DNA of 64,000 bases, taken from positions 1 through 64,000 of the forward strand of contig JBBIRB010000009.1 of assembly GCA_037442025.1 (NCBI GenBank), written 5' to 3'. The notes below the pieces were generated by a model, which had not been told where the DNA came from, searched no databases, and worked only from the letters and a program-made list of their open reading frames with translations. The translations under genes and the position numbers were made by a program. The DNA is from UBA2287 sp037442025 (lineage in GTDB: Bacteria > Bacteroidota > Bacteroidia > Bacteroidales > Tenuifilaceae). Shown here piece after piece: positions 17,939 through 27,046 of this stretch (its first letter is position 1; each line of letters starts with the position of its first letter).

Positions 17939-18041
17939 AATCCCCGAAGGGGATTAATCTCAATAACCGTGGGTGGTAGCTGAGCTTGTCGAAGCTAACC
18001 CACGGTAGAACAATAAAAAAACAACAGCCCTGAAAGGGTTG
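17939..18041 (+). repeat. Left RAYT hairpin cluster (three palindromes)
   Basis: 17939-17955: AATCCCC, loop GAA, GGGGATT, perfect. 17967-18005: CCGTGGGT and TAGCT pair with AGCTA and ACCCACGG around a loop containing GAGCTTGTCGA. 18025-18041: CAGCCCT, loop GAA, AGGGTTG with one G-T pair. The middle one has the CTGAG-N6-CGAAG core seen in many REP-like elements. Confidence 0.8.
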
Positions 18042-18055
18042 AATAATTTTTTGAT

Positions 18056-18502
18056 ATGTCAAGTTATCGTCAAATTCTTTACCACATTATATTTAGGACA
18101 AAGGATGGAAGACATACACTATGTCAAGAACATATTAATGTCCTATACTCATATATAATGGGAATAATTAAAAATAAGAATTGTTTTCTTTATCAGATAA
18201 ATGGTGTTGAAAATCACATACACTTTCTTTCGGACTTGCACCCATCGCTTGCTTTAGCCGATTTAATGCGCGACATTAAAGTATCTTCATCTTTATGGTT
18301 AAAGCAATCGGGGAAATTTAAAAATTTTGATGGATGGGCTGACGGCTATGCTGCGCTTACTTATTCGTGGAATGATAAAGATAATGTTGTTAATTACATC
18401 AAAAACCAGCAGGAGCATCATAAAACTGAATTTTTTGAAGATGAATTAAAACGGCTTTTAGAGGAACATGGGATTGTCGTTGATAAGCGATTTTTTCCTT
18501 AA
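18056..18502 (+). CDS. REP-associated tyrosine transposase (Y1/IS200-like TnpA)
   Basis: Single-strand DNA transposase or nickase of the Y1 HUH family. The 148-residue protein begins YRQILYHIIFRTK, as in many Bacteroidota 'IS200-like transposase' genes. It carries the metal-binding HUH motif as NHIHFL (about residue 65). The likely catalytic tyrosine lies in VVNYIKNQQEHHKTEFF near residue 122. The frame is intact, so the element could still be active. Such proteins bind and process the REP-like hairpins that flank them, and the surrounding array supports that role here. No TnpB is present. Confidence 0.9.
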   Translation: MSSYRQILYHIIFRTKDGRHTLCQEHINVLYSYIMGIIKNKNCFLYQINGVENHIHFLSDLHPSLALADLMRDIKVSSSLWLKQSGKFKNFDGWADGYAALTYSWNDKDNVVNYIKNQQEHHKTEFFEDELKRLLEEHGIVVDKRFFP

Positions 18503-18519
18503 CAATTTTACCTTTGTAT

Positions 18520-18607
18520 TTGAACCCCGTTGGGGTTCAATGTATATTCATTTTTTACCCCACCGGTTTCACCGGAGGTTATTGAAATATAAGCCTTTCA
18601 GGCTTAT
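18520..18607 (+). repeat. Right RAYT hairpin cluster (three palindromes)
   Basis: 18520-18540: TTGAACCCC, loop GTT, GGGGTTCAA, perfect nine-base stem. 18560-18578: CCGGT, loop TTC, ACCGG, extended by flanking CC/GG past one A-A mismatch. 18589-18607: ATAAGCCT, loop TTC, AGGCTTAT, perfect. The last one ends 33 bases before the mutS2 start and could influence its expression. Confidence 0.8.
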
Positions 18608-18639
18608 TTATATCTTATTTTTAAAAGTTAACTTCCACA

Positions 18640-21132
18640 ATGCAGAGTATTTACCCCAATAGTTTCGAAGAAAAGGTTGGTTTCGATCGAATTCGCAGCC
18701 AGGTAGTCGATTTGTGCCTTTGTGCCCTTGGAAAATCGAAAGCAGCCGAGGCTTCGTTTTTAACAAATTTCGATGCGGTTAACCGAATGGTTGAGCAGGT
18801 TGCAGAGATGAAAACCATTTGCCAAATGGACGACTCGTTTCCTGTCGATGGGTATGCCGATGCTACTCCATTTCTCGAACGCATAAAGCGCGAGGGCTCG
18901 TGGCTCGACGAAACCGAAATGTTTACCTTCCGCCGTTCGCTCGATGCCATAAAGGCTCTACTTTCGTTTTTTAAACGTGGCGATAAGCCCGTTTATCCCT
19001 ATTTAACCGAGTTGGCCAGGGATATCGATTACTTTCCGTTTGTTGCCGAACGAATTGACGCTATAATTAATCGCTTTGGAAAAATAAAGGATAATGCATC
19101 GCCCGAATTGGCTCGCATACGTAACGAAATTACTGCAAAGCAGAATTCCATTTCGAAGCGAGTAAACTCAATATTAAAGGCAGCTCAAGCCGAAGGAATA
19201 GTTGAACAGGACGCTACCACCTCAATTCGCGATGGGCGAATTGTTATTCCGGTAAGCGCTGTAAATAAAAGGAAAATAAAAGGAATTGTTCAGGATGAGT
19301 CGGCCACCGGAAAAACATTTTTCATTGAACCGGTTGAGGTGGTAGAACTTAATAACGAAATTCGGGAACTCGAGTACGAAGAGCGCCGCGAAATAATTCG
19401 AATTTTGGTTGAATTTGCCGACACCATTCGCCCTTACGTTCCCGACCTGCTTAAATCGTACGATTTTTTGGGAACCATCGATTTTATTCGGGCAAAAGGT
19501 TTATTTGCATCGAGCGTAGCGGGCGCAAAACCCATTCTTCACCATGAGCCCAAGGTATACCTTCGAAGGGCAGTTCACCCTGTATTAATGCTGGCTCTTA
19601 AACGCGAGGGGAAAGAGGTTGTTCCGCTCGACTTGGAACTCGACACCGAAAATCATATTCTATTAATTTCGGGACCGAATGCCGGAGGCAAGTCGGTTTG
19701 CCTTAAAACGGTGGGCGTTGCACAGTACATGCTGCAGTGCGGATTTTTACCGCCCGTTCTCGAAAATTCAGAGATGGGTATTTTCAACAAAATTTTTATC
19801 GATATTGGCGACGAGCAGTCTATTGAAAACGACCTGAGTACCTACAGTTCGCACCTGTTAAGCATGAAGTTTTTTATAAAAAACTCCGATGCCCAAACCC
19901 TTGTGCTAATCGATGAGTTTGGCGCAGGTACCGAGCCGCATGCGGGCGGGGCAATTGCCGAATCGATTTTGCAACGCCTTAATGGTGCGGGCGCTTTTGG
20001 CGTAATTACAACGCATTACACCAATTTAAAGCACTTTGCAGCCAACTCGAAGGGAATTGTGAATGGCGCCATGCTTTTCGATACGGGACGAATTGAGCCC
20101 CTTTTTAAGCTCGAAATTGGAAAACCGGGAAGCAGCTTTGCCTTTGAAATTGCCCGAAAAATTGGACTCCCCGAGGATTTGTTGAAAGTTGCCGAAGAAA
20201 AAGCTGGTGTAGACTATATGAGCTTCGAGAAGTTACTTCGGGAAATTTCGCGCGATAAGCGCTACTGGGAGAAGAAACGCGATAACATTCGTATTGCCAA
20301 CAAGCGATCCGAAGAGTACGAGAAGAAACTCGAAGAAGAAATTTCGGTGCTTAAGCAGCAGCGCAAGGAGATACTTAAAAAAGCCAAAGAGGAAGCCGAA
20401 GCGCTGTTGGCAAAAACCAACCGGATGGTTGAAAATACAATACGCGAAATTAAAGAGTCGCAGGCCGACAAGGAGAAAACCCGGATTGCCCGTAAGCAAC
20501 TGGATGAATTTAAAATTCAGGTCGAAAGGACAGAGGAGACGCAGGATCCTCAGGTTGCAAAGCAAATGGAGCTCATTTTACAGCGCCATAAGCGCAAAGA
20601 GGAGCGCAAGCAGAATAGGGTAGAAGACGATCGCTGTGTGGTCCAAAAGCCTTCGGCTCCAAAGCCACTCGAAAAGGGCGATAAGGTTCGAATTATGGGA
20701 CAGGATGCCGTAGGTGAAATTTTCGAAATAAATCAGAAAAACGCAGTGGTTGCCTTTGGCAATATACTAACCTCCATATCTGTTAAACGGCTCGAGAGGG
20801 TTAGTGCTCAGGAGTACCGTGCTTCGAGTAAAGCGCTCACGCGTCCGCAATCCACTGCTGGATTCGATTTGCAAACCAAACGAATAAATTTCCGTTCCGA
20901 AATCGATGTGCGCGGTTACAGAACCGATGAGGCTTTAGAAACCGTTCAGGATTTGGTAGACGAAGCATCCATGATAGGCATTTCACAGGTTCGTATTCTA
21001 CATGGAAAGGGAAATGGTATTTTACGGCAGGAGATACGCACTTTCCTTAAAACTATTCCATTTGTTTCCTCGTTTGCCGACGAGAGCGAAGAATTTGGCG
21101 GTGCGGGTATAACAATTGTTCGTTTGGATTAA
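18640..21132 (+). CDS. mutS2: Endonuclease MutS2
   Basis: MutS-family ATPase with a C-terminal Smr nuclease domain, associated with suppression of homologous recombination and, in some bacteria, ribosome rescue at collided ribosomes. The 830-residue protein has the Walker A motif GPNAGGKS near residue 345 and the Walker B/signature region LIDEFGAGTEPHAGG near 425. A long charged coiled coil spans about 520-660. The Smr domain at 750-830 shows IDVRGYRTDEALE and ILHGKGNGILR. The mismatch-recognition domain of MutS is absent, as expected for MutS2. A RAYT element sits directly upstream. Confidence 0.95.
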   Translation: MQSIYPNSFEEKVGFDRIRSQVVDLCLCALGKSKAAEASFLTNFDAVNRMVEQVAEMKTICQMDDSFPVDGYADATPFLERIKREGSWLDETEMFTFRRSLDAIKALLSFFKRGDKPVYPYLTELARDIDYFPFVAERIDAIINRFGKIKDNASPELARIRNEITAKQNSISKRVNSILKAAQAEGIVEQDATTSIRDGRIVIPVSAVNKRKIKGIVQDESATGKTFFIEPVEVVELNNEIRELEYEERREIIRILVEFADTIRPYVPDLLKSYDFLGTIDFIRAKGLFASSVAGAKPILHHEPKVYLRRAVHPVLMLALKREGKEVVPLDLELDTENHILLISGPNAGGKSVCLKTVGVAQYMLQCGFLPPVLENSEMGIFNKIFIDIGDEQSIENDLSTYSSHLLSMKFFIKNSDAQTLVLIDEFGAGTEPHAGGAIAESILQRLNGAGAFGVITTHYTNLKHFAANSKGIVNGAMLFDTGRIEPLFKLEIGKPGSSFAFEIARKIGLPEDLLKVAEEKAGVDYMSFEKLLREISRDKRYWEKKRDNIRIANKRSEEYEKKLEEEISVLKQQRKEILKKAKEEAEALLAKTNRMVENTIREIKESQADKEKTRIARKQLDEFKIQVERTEETQDPQVAKQMELILQRHKRKEERKQNRVEDDRCVVQKPSAPKPLEKGDKVRIMGQDAVGEIFEINQKNAVVAFGNILTSISVKRLERVSAQEYRASSKALTRPQSTAGFDLQTKRINFRSEIDVRGYRTDEALETVQDLVDEASMIGISQVRILHGKGNGILRQEIRTFLKTIPFVSSFADESEEFGGAGITIVRLD

Positions 21133-21149
21133 CAATAAATTGCATAGAT

Positions 21150-21788
21150 ATGCTAATAGATTTTATTTCTTTCGCCATTTTGCTTTCTGCATTCGTAGCC
21201 ATTATTTCGCATTATTGGCTAAAGCGATACTGGTTTTATATTTTCAAGCCTCTTACAACTATACTCATTGGTTATTTGGCATTCATAATTTACCAATCCA
21301 ATCAGCAGCCATACTCGCTGATGGTTTTTCTTTCACTTCCCTTTGCCCTCTTAGGCGATATACTTCTGGTAAATTATAGGCACCTGAAGCAGGGCCTCAT
21401 TTCGTTTTCGCTAGTTCATTTGGGTTTAATTTTAGCCATGTCGGCTTCGAGTTATCAAACTCTAAACTTGGTTTTACTAATTCCATTAGTTCTATTTGGG
21501 ACGGGTTTTTACATCTTCCTTTGGCCATTCTTAAAGGGTTACAGGTTGCTCATAGGTTTTTATATGCTTGTAATTCTTACAATGAACTGGATTGCAGTAA
21601 GTATAGTTTATGCTACAATTACAAAATTCACAATAATGGTAGCAATCGGATCGGTTCTGTTCACCCTTTCCGATTCAATTATTGCTTTGAATTTGTTTAA
21701 AAAGAGAATGCTTATTTCTGAACTGCTTATTCTAAGCACATATTGGCTGGCAATTTTCTTGCTTACCTATGCCGCAATTTTTTTGTAA
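21150..21788 (+). CDS. YhhN family membrane protein (lysoplasmalogenase-like)
   Basis: Polytopic membrane protein of the YhhN/TMEM86 family, whose characterised members are lysoplasmalogenases that hydrolyse the vinyl-ether bond of lysoplasmalogens. The 212-residue protein has about seven to eight helices. Conserved features are the acidic FALLGDILLV in the third helix region and SVLFTLSDSIIALN near the C-terminus, both expected in the active site. It follows mutS2 by 17 bases and precedes a TlpA-like gene by 26, so it is probably in the same transcription unit. Plasmalogens occur in anaerobes, which fits, but the substrate is inferred from family only. Confidence 0.8.
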   Translation: MLIDFISFAILLSAFVAIISHYWLKRYWFYIFKPLTTILIGYLAFIIYQSNQQPYSLMVFLSLPFALLGDILLVNYRHLKQGLISFSLVHLGLILAMSASSYQTLNLVLLIPLVLFGTGFYIFLWPFLKGYRLLIGFYMLVILTMNWIAVSIVYATITKFTIMVAIGSVLFTLSDSIIALNLFKKRMLISELLILSTYWLAIFLLTYAAIFL

Positions 21789-21814
21789 CATTGTAAAAAC
21801 TAATACTTCGAGTT

Positions 21815-22351
21815 ATGCCAAAAAAAATCATTACAATAATCTTTTTCTTTTTAGGCTCAATTGTTAATGTTTGGGCTCAAAGCAATCAGGTGCAACCCGA
21901 CGATAGGGGTTACATTGTTAAGCTAGGCCAATTGGCTCCCGACTTTATTATTGATTATGCCGATGGTAGACCCTCGAAGAAACTTTCCGATTTCAGAGGT
22001 AAGGTGGTAATGCTTCAGTTTACAGCTAGCTGGTGCAGCGTTTGCATTAAGGAGATGCCGCATATTGAAGACCAAATTTGGAAAGTTTACAAAGGAAAAG
22101 GTTTCGAACTTTTTGGAGTCGATCGCAAGGAGCCAAGGACTACTGTACAGCAATTTGCTGAACGAATGAAAATTAGCTATCCTCTTATTATGGATGAAAA
22201 AAGCGAAATTTTCAGCCTTTATGCTCATCCCAATGCAGGGGTAACCCGAAATGTGCTCATTGACAAGTCGGGGAAAATTGTATTTATGACTCGCCTGTTC
22301 GACGAAAAGGAGTTTAACGAATTGATTAAGAAGATAGCTGAGATTCTATAG
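21815..22351 (+). CDS. Exported TlpA-like thioredoxin-fold protein (CSVC)
   Basis: Periplasmic thiol-disulfide or peroxiredoxin-like protein. Residues 1-21 form a signal peptide ending near VWAQS. The redox site is TASWCSVCIKEMPHIE, a CxxC in the standard TlpA/AhpC position. The segment PNAGVTRNVLIDKSGKIV follows, where the residue before Val-Thr replaces the usual cis-proline context. Length is 178 residues. It is one of three thioredoxin-fold exported proteins in the window, but in a different operon from the pair at 7726-8876. Its client proteins cannot be predicted. Confidence 0.85.
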   Translation: MPKKIITIIFFFLGSIVNVWAQSNQVQPDDRGYIVKLGQLAPDFIIDYADGRPSKKLSDFRGKVVMLQFTASWCSVCIKEMPHIEDQIWKVYKGKGFELFGVDRKEPRTTVQQFAERMKISYPLIMDEKSEIFSLYAHPNAGVTRNVLIDKSGKIVFMTRLFDEKEFNELIKKIAEIL

Positions 22352-22361
22352 TTCATTTAAA

Positions 22362-22667
22362 ATGAGTTTAATTGTTGCCTCTATTCTAATCGCATTGGCG
22401 CTGCTTATTAGGTATGGTAAAATGTACTTTCTAATTGCAGGCTACAATACCATGGGTACTAAAGAAAAGGCACAATTTCACATTGAGGGTATTGCCAAAC
22501 TTTTTTTTAAAGTTTGTATTTACATGGCTATAACCATGATTACTGGCTATGCTTTAGCCCTATGGTTAAATGTTGATACTATTGAGATCGTTTTTTTCCT
22601 TTTTGCTTTGGTTACTGGTACACCATACCTGCTAATTAAATCGAATTCTAACCGTTATAAACTATAG
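22362..22667 (+). CDS. DUF3784-like small membrane protein
   Basis: A 101-residue protein with three predicted membrane helices (about residues 3-17, 46-67 and 74-94). The segment FLIAGYNTMGTKEKAQF after the first helix resembles the DUF3784 pattern, a family of unknown function in Firmicutes and Bacteroidota. It begins 10 bases after the TlpA-like gene and 25 bases before the deacetylase gene, so it is likely part of the same operon. No catalytic residues are evident. Confidence 0.6.
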   Translation: MSLIVASILIALALLIRYGKMYFLIAGYNTMGTKEKAQFHIEGIAKLFFKVCIYMAITMITGYALALWLNVDTIEIVFFLFALVTGTPYLLIKSNSNRYKL

Positions 22668-22692
22668 TGTAAAAGGGGGGTCGCAAGGTTTT

Positions 22693-23997
22693 ATGGATAT
22701 CCTTGTTTTTTCCGATAAAATAACACCCAGAGTGGAGTATATGGTAAGCCATATTTTTGGCACCATGCTTGGTTTTAAATACTCTTTTGCCCAATCAGAG
22801 GAAGAATTTAATCGTTTCAATGGGCCTAAAATAGCCTATTCCAAAGGCTATTTTAAAAATTCCTTAAATGTAACTCCATGTGGCTTACTTTTCGAATCGG
22901 GGATAGAAGAGCAAAACATGGCTTTTTTTCAATGGGAAGGAATGCCAGCATTTTTTGCCGTTCACGAAACCTCCGACATCCCTTTCGATTTACTTTCGGC
23001 CTCTTTTTTCCTAATAACCCGTTACGAGGAGTATTTACCTTTTAAAGCCGACGAGCATAGCCGCTTCCCCGCTTCGGAAAGCTATGCGTACCGAATGGGT
23101 TTTTTACAACAGCCGCTGGTCGATTTTTGGGTAAAGCAATTTGCAAGATTGCTTCAGGAAAAATTTCCTCAACTTCAAATCGCTTCAAAACCCTTTGTAT
23201 TTGTACCAACCATCGACATTGATAATGCATACGCATTCAAGCATAAAGGTATTGCTCGGGCGTTATTTGGAACCCTAAAGGCTTTAGCAAATCTTAGGTT
23301 TAGTGAATTGTTCAGGCGTACATTGGTGTATTTCAATATTCTTGGCGACCCTTATAATACATACAAACTCCTTTTTCGAACGCTTAAATCCAATTCCAAC
23401 TCAATTTGGTTCATACTTTCAGGTGGCTCTGGTAAGTGGGATAGAAATTTGGACGTTAATTCAAAGGCACTTTCGAAGTTGATTCAACGAATTGGCAATC
23501 ATTTTCAATTGGGACTTCACCCCTCTTACCATTCGGCAGGTAACCCACAGGCGATTAAAGTTGAAAAAAAGGCACTTGAACAAGCTGCCAATCGACCTGT
23601 GGAAATGGCCCGTCAGCATTTTCTAAAAATTACTTTTCCAAGCTACTTCAATAGTTTAATAGAAAATGAAATTTTCGCCGACTATTCATTAGGCTATTCG
23701 AATGCTTTGGGCTTTAGGGCAAGTACCTGTACTCCGTTCCCCTTTTACAATTTGGAAACCGATACTCCTTCAAAACTTACAATTGTTCCTTTTTCCATAA
23801 TGGATAGGGCTCTTGAAAAGTCTTTTACAAACCCCCTGGAGGCCTTTAGCGAAACAATGAGAATGGCTGCTGATGTTGCTAAATTGGGAGGAACTTTTGT
23901 CTTGGTTTGGCATAACGAAACTTTAGTCGACTTGCGTTGGCGAAATTGTTTTACTGAAATTATTAACAATGTAAATAAATTAGCCTTTGAGAATTAG
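22693..23997 (+). CDS. Polysaccharide deacetylase family protein
   Basis: A 434-residue protein typical of a Bacteroidota-wide group of predicted polysaccharide deacetylases. It has an N-terminal domain (about residues 1-150; MDILVFSDKITPRVEYMVSH) and a NodB-like catalytic domain. The metal-binding start of that domain is seen as PTIDIDNAYAFKHKG near residue 176 and LGLHPSYHS near 275, where Asp and His would hold zinc. No signal peptide is seen, so a cytoplasmic or membrane-associated role in glycan or surface polysaccharide synthesis is more likely. Its stop overlaps the TTG start of the next gene. Confidence 0.8.
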   Translation: MDILVFSDKITPRVEYMVSHIFGTMLGFKYSFAQSEEEFNRFNGPKIAYSKGYFKNSLNVTPCGLLFESGIEEQNMAFFQWEGMPAFFAVHETSDIPFDLLSASFFLITRYEEYLPFKADEHSRFPASESYAYRMGFLQQPLVDFWVKQFARLLQEKFPQLQIASKPFVFVPTIDIDNAYAFKHKGIARALFGTLKALANLRFSELFRRTLVYFNILGDPYNTYKLLFRTLKSNSNSIWFILSGGSGKWDRNLDVNSKALSKLIQRIGNHFQLGLHPSYHSAGNPQAIKVEKKALEQAANRPVEMARQHFLKITFPSYFNSLIENEIFADYSLGYSNALGFRASTCTPFPFYNLETDTPSKLTIVPFSIMDRALEKSFTNPLEAFSETMRMAADVAKLGGTFVLVWHNETLVDLRWRNCFTEIINNVNKLAFEN

Positions 23998-24871
23998 GTA
24001 CCTGCAACGTAACGAAATTGACGAAAAAAAATGGGATGCATGCGTAAACCGCGCTGTGAACGGGGTGGTTTATGCCCAATCGTGGTACCTCGATCTGGTT
24101 GCCGAGCAGTGGGATGCACTTGTAGACGATGAATACAATACTGTATTCCCCATTGTTTATAAAAAGCATTTGGGTGGTCTTTCCATTTACAACCCACCGT
24201 TTACAAGGTACCTGGGTTTATTTAGCCATAGTGAATTGAATGGGTTTATCGTTAATCAGTTCATCGATTCAATACCCAGAAAATACAAACGTATATCTGT
24301 TGTTTTAAACCCCTTCAATTCTGTATTGGAAAATAGCAAGCAGTTCGAGAGGGTATTTAGTTACAACCTCGATTTAATGGAGAGCCAATTGCAGATTACC
24401 TCAAATTTTTCAAGCAATACTCGCAATGCAATAAACCGAGCAATGGCCTTAGGTGTGTTTGTTCAAAAGAATTTAAGTATTAGCCAAATTGTCAATTTTT
24501 TGCAAGCAAACCAGCATTCTCAGGAGCCAAAGTTCGATTTGAATATTCTAAAACGAATAATTGTTCACAGTACTTCCTTGGGTGTATGCCAAACATATGG
24601 TTGCTATACCAACAAGAATGAACTATGTGCTGTGGGAGTGTTTATTCGGTCGTTAGGCAAACTGCACTGCATTTTTTGTGCTCAAAACGATGAGGGTAGA
24701 GATATTTCGGCTGCTTTCTTGCTAATCGATAGTATTATTGCCGAAACGGTTCCAAGACCTTTGGTGCTTGAATTCGATGGTATGGATAAAGAAAACGAGT
24801 TTGTTTTTTCAGCCTTTGCTTCCGCAAAAGTGGAGTTTTATCAGTATAAAAAGAATCGACGATTGTTTTGA
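23987..24871 (+). CDS. GNAT/FemAB-like acyltransferase of unknown substrate
   Basis: A 294-residue protein resembling the GNAT/FemAB fold proteins found next to polysaccharide deacetylases in Bacteroidota. The N-terminus (RIRYLQRNEIDEKKWDACV) and the segment VVYAQSWYLDLVAEQWD are the recognisable parts. A second half (NTRNAINRAMALGV) resembles the acyl-transferase core. There is no ATG; the frame opens at a TTG that lies within the last codons of the deacetylase gene (11-base overlap), suggesting translational coupling. The two products probably act in one pathway, modifying a cell-envelope glycan, but this is inference from position. Confidence 0.65.
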   Translation: MRIRYLQRNEIDEKKWDACVNRAVNGVVYAQSWYLDLVAEQWDALVDDEYNTVFPIVYKKHLGGLSIYNPPFTRYLGLFSHSELNGFIVNQFIDSIPRKYKRISVVLNPFNSVLENSKQFERVFSYNLDLMESQLQITSNFSSNTRNAINRAMALGVFVQKNLSISQIVNFLQANQHSQEPKFDLNILKRIIVHSTSLGVCQTYGCYTNKNELCAVGVFIRSLGKLHCIFCAQNDEGRDISAAFLLIDSIIAETVPRPLVLEFDGMDKENEFVFSAFASAKVEFYQYKKNRRLF

Positions 24872-24887
24872 ATCGTTAGTTGGCTAT

Positions 24888-25598
24888 CTACTCCATTAAA
24901 CTTTCAAAATCAATTTCAGAGGTGTGCTCAGTTTCAATCAGTTTACCCTTTTCGCATTTTAGGGTTTTCGATGGAAATTTTTTGAGAAGCCCATAGTTGT
25001 GAGTAGCCATAATTATTGCTCTACCATTGGAAGCTATATCGAATAGAATCTTCATTATTTCGTCTGAAGTGTCGGGGTCGAGATTTCCTGTTGGTTCGTC
25101 GGCTAAAATTATATCGGGATCGTTGAGCAAGGCACGAGCAATAACAACCCGCTGTTGCTCTCCGCCCGATAGCTGGTGTGGCATTTTAAAATCCTTGTGC
25201 TTTAATCCCACTTTTTCAAGCACATCGTCAATGCGTTCTTGTATGGCTTTTTTGTTGCGCCAACCGGTAGCACGAAGCACAAACCGCAAGTTTTGCTCAA
25301 CGCTTCGGTCGGTAAGCAGCTGAAAATCCTGAAAAACAATACCAATTTTTCGACGAAGGTAAGGGATTTGTGAATTTTTTAATTTGCTCAGGTTGTAACC
25401 TACAACTTTGCCTTCGCCTTTAACTAGTGGCAGTTCTGCAGTAATTGTTTTTATTAAACTGGTTTTTCCGCTTCCCACTTTACCAATTAGGTAAATAAAA
25501 TGCCCCTTCTCAACCGAAAGATTAATGTCAGATAGAACCAGATTATCGCCTTGGAATATCGATGCATTTTTAAATTCAATAATTGTATCTAGGGCCAT
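24888..25598 (-). CDS. ftsE: Cell division ATP-binding protein FtsE
   Basis: ABC ATPase of the FtsEX complex, which activates peptidoglycan hydrolases during division. The 236-residue protein has Walker A GKVGSGKTSL (about residues 39-48), the signature LSGGEQQRVVIARAL, and Walker B IILADEPTGNLD. It is closest to FtsE rather than LolD because of the short spacing and the N-terminal IIEFKNASIFQGDNLVLSD. The ftsX gene is not adjacent; in many Bacteroidota it is encoded elsewhere. It lies downstream of the MFS gene in the same direction, 88 bases apart. Confidence 0.85.
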   Translation of the reverse strand: MALDTIIEFKNASIFQGDNLVLSDINLSVEKGHFIYLIGKVGSGKTSLIKTITAELPLVKGEGKVVGYNLSKLKNSQIPYLRRKIGIVFQDFQLLTDRSVEQNLRFVLRATGWRNKKAIQERIDDVLEKVGLKHKDFKMPHQLSGGEQQRVVIARALLNDPDIILADEPTGNLDPDTSDEIMKILFDIASNGRAIIMATHNYGLLKKFPSKTLKCEKGKLIETEHTSEIDFESLME

Positions 25599-25686
25599 AG
25601 TTGCAAAATAAGTTACAGTAATAATTTCGAAATATAGTGAAAAATGGAAACGAATTAGCTTTATAAAGTATTATCATTTTTGGTAT

Positions 25687-26928
25687 TTAACAGTTTCTTT
25701 TCACCTTGTCTCGCAGCAGCAAGGCAATTGCAAGGCAAATAAATGCCGAAATCAAAAGAGCGTATTCGGTTCGAATAACTTTTGATGCCCACCCTAAAAG
25801 CAAACTACCCAATGGCGTTATTCCCATGAACGACATGCCATAGAGTGAGATTACTCTCCCTCTAACAGAGCTCTCGGTTGTTGATTGGAGGTAGGTATTG
25901 GTCGATGCAAAAAGAACAATCATTCCAAACCCCACAAATGGCAGCGCGAAAAAGGAGAGCCAGGGCAGGTTCGAAATAGCAAAAACCACAAGAAATGACG
26001 AGAAAATTAACGCTGACAACAAAATATTGTCGATTACCTTACTCATATTTGTACGTGTAGCCAGATAAATGGCCCCAAGTAATGCTCCTGCTCCAAAAAG
26101 GCCAGTAAGAACTCCAAGTAAATTGGCATTGCCACCAAGGATATTGCTTGCGTAGTATGGCAAGAAAACTTGAAATGGGAGGCCAAAAAGGCTCGAAGAA
26201 AATACAAGCAGCAGCAGGTAGCGTATGGACTTGCTATTATATGAAAATCTGAACCCTTCAAAAAGTTCTACAAGAATGTTCTTGTTAATTTTCGAAAGTA
26301 TTGGATTGTTAACCTTCATGGCCAGCAATGCAGCAATTATGGCAAAAAAACTAATTCCGTTTATTAAAAAGCAGTAGCCTTCACCAACTGCTGCAATCAG
26401 AATGCCACCCAGAAGAGGCCCTATAAATCTAGCCGAATTTATAAGAGTTGAATTTAATGCAATAGCATTTTGAAGCAGCATTTTATCACCAACCATATCG
26501 AGAAGGAACGAATGCCTATATGGGGTGTCGAAAGCCATAGCCATACCATTAATTATGGCAATTGTAATAATATGCCAAACCTGAATGGAGCCAGTTAGCG
26601 TAAGTAATGCAAGGGAAAAGGCCATTAGCATTGAAACGCACTGAACCAGAAATAGAACTTTTTGGCGGTTCGTTCTGTCGGCAAATACTCCGGCAAGTGG
26701 GGTTAAAACCAACGAAGGTATTTGTCCTGCAAAACCAACTAGGCCTAGTAGAAAAGGGGAGCCAGATAAGCGATATACCAGCCAGCCTAAGGCTAGGTTT
26801 TGAATCCATGTGCCCAAAAGTGAGGCAAGCTGACCCCAGAAAAACAATCGGAAGTTTCGAACCTGTAATGCTTTAAAGGCAATGCCAAGCCTATTGTAGT
26901 AGGTGCTTATATCTAAAAATCGAAACAC
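25687..26928 (-). CDS. MFS transporter, MFS_3/EntS-like exporter
   Basis: Twelve-helix major facilitator protein of 413 residues, related to the enterobactin-exporter (EntS) branch of drug:H+ antiporters. The motif between helices 2 and 3 is GVFADRTNRQKVL, the diagnostic MFS loop. The N-terminus LQVRNFRLFFWGQLASLLGTWIQNLALGW is the family's usual opening. The substrate is unknown; related proteins export siderophores, macrolides or other small molecules. It is upstream of ftsE and divergent from the KAS III-like gene, with a 188-base shared regulatory region. Confidence 0.88.
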   Translation of the reverse strand: MFRFLDISTYYNRLGIAFKALQVRNFRLFFWGQLASLLGTWIQNLALGWLVYRLSGSPFLLGLVGFAGQIPSLVLTPLAGVFADRTNRQKVLFLVQCVSMLMAFSLALLTLTGSIQVWHIITIAIINGMAMAFDTPYRHSFLLDMVGDKMLLQNAIALNSTLINSARFIGPLLGGILIAAVGEGYCFLINGISFFAIIAALLAMKVNNPILSKINKNILVELFEGFRFSYNSKSIRYLLLLVFSSSLFGLPFQVFLPYYASNILGGNANLLGVLTGLFGAGALLGAIYLATRTNMSKVIDNILLSALIFSSFLVVFAISNLPWLSFFALPFVGFGMIVLFASTNTYLQSTTESSVRGRVISLYGMSFMGITPLGSLLLGWASKVIRTEYALLISAFICLAIALLLRDKVKRNC

Positions 26929-27046
26929 AAAGAATTGAATTGAAACTTATGTCGATTATTTTTTCTTTGACCACAAAGGTATGCAGGGTTTAAAACTTGC
27001 AAATTTTATATTAAGAGTTTATCGATTAGTAAATATAATTTAACGG

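Larger units (their letters stand above)
17939..18607 (+). mobile_element. RAYT element: REP-associated Y1 transposase with flanking hairpins
   Basis: A single-gene element made of a Y1-type (IS200-like) transposase with three hairpins on the left (17939-18041) and three on the right (18520-18607). The hairpins have short 3-base loops. The two short left stems carry GAA loops, while two of the right stems carry TTC, its reverse complement, so the flanks read as mirror images. This is the organisation of RAYT/REP systems known from several bacterial phyla. It lies between the acyl-CoA ligase and mutS2 genes and disrupts neither. Confidence 0.8.

Noticed and set aside
17939..18041. Left hairpins as Rho-independent terminators of the acyl-CoA ligase gene
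   Set aside because: They are upstream of that gene, not after it, and the first is not followed by a T-run; the flanked Y1 transposase explains them better.
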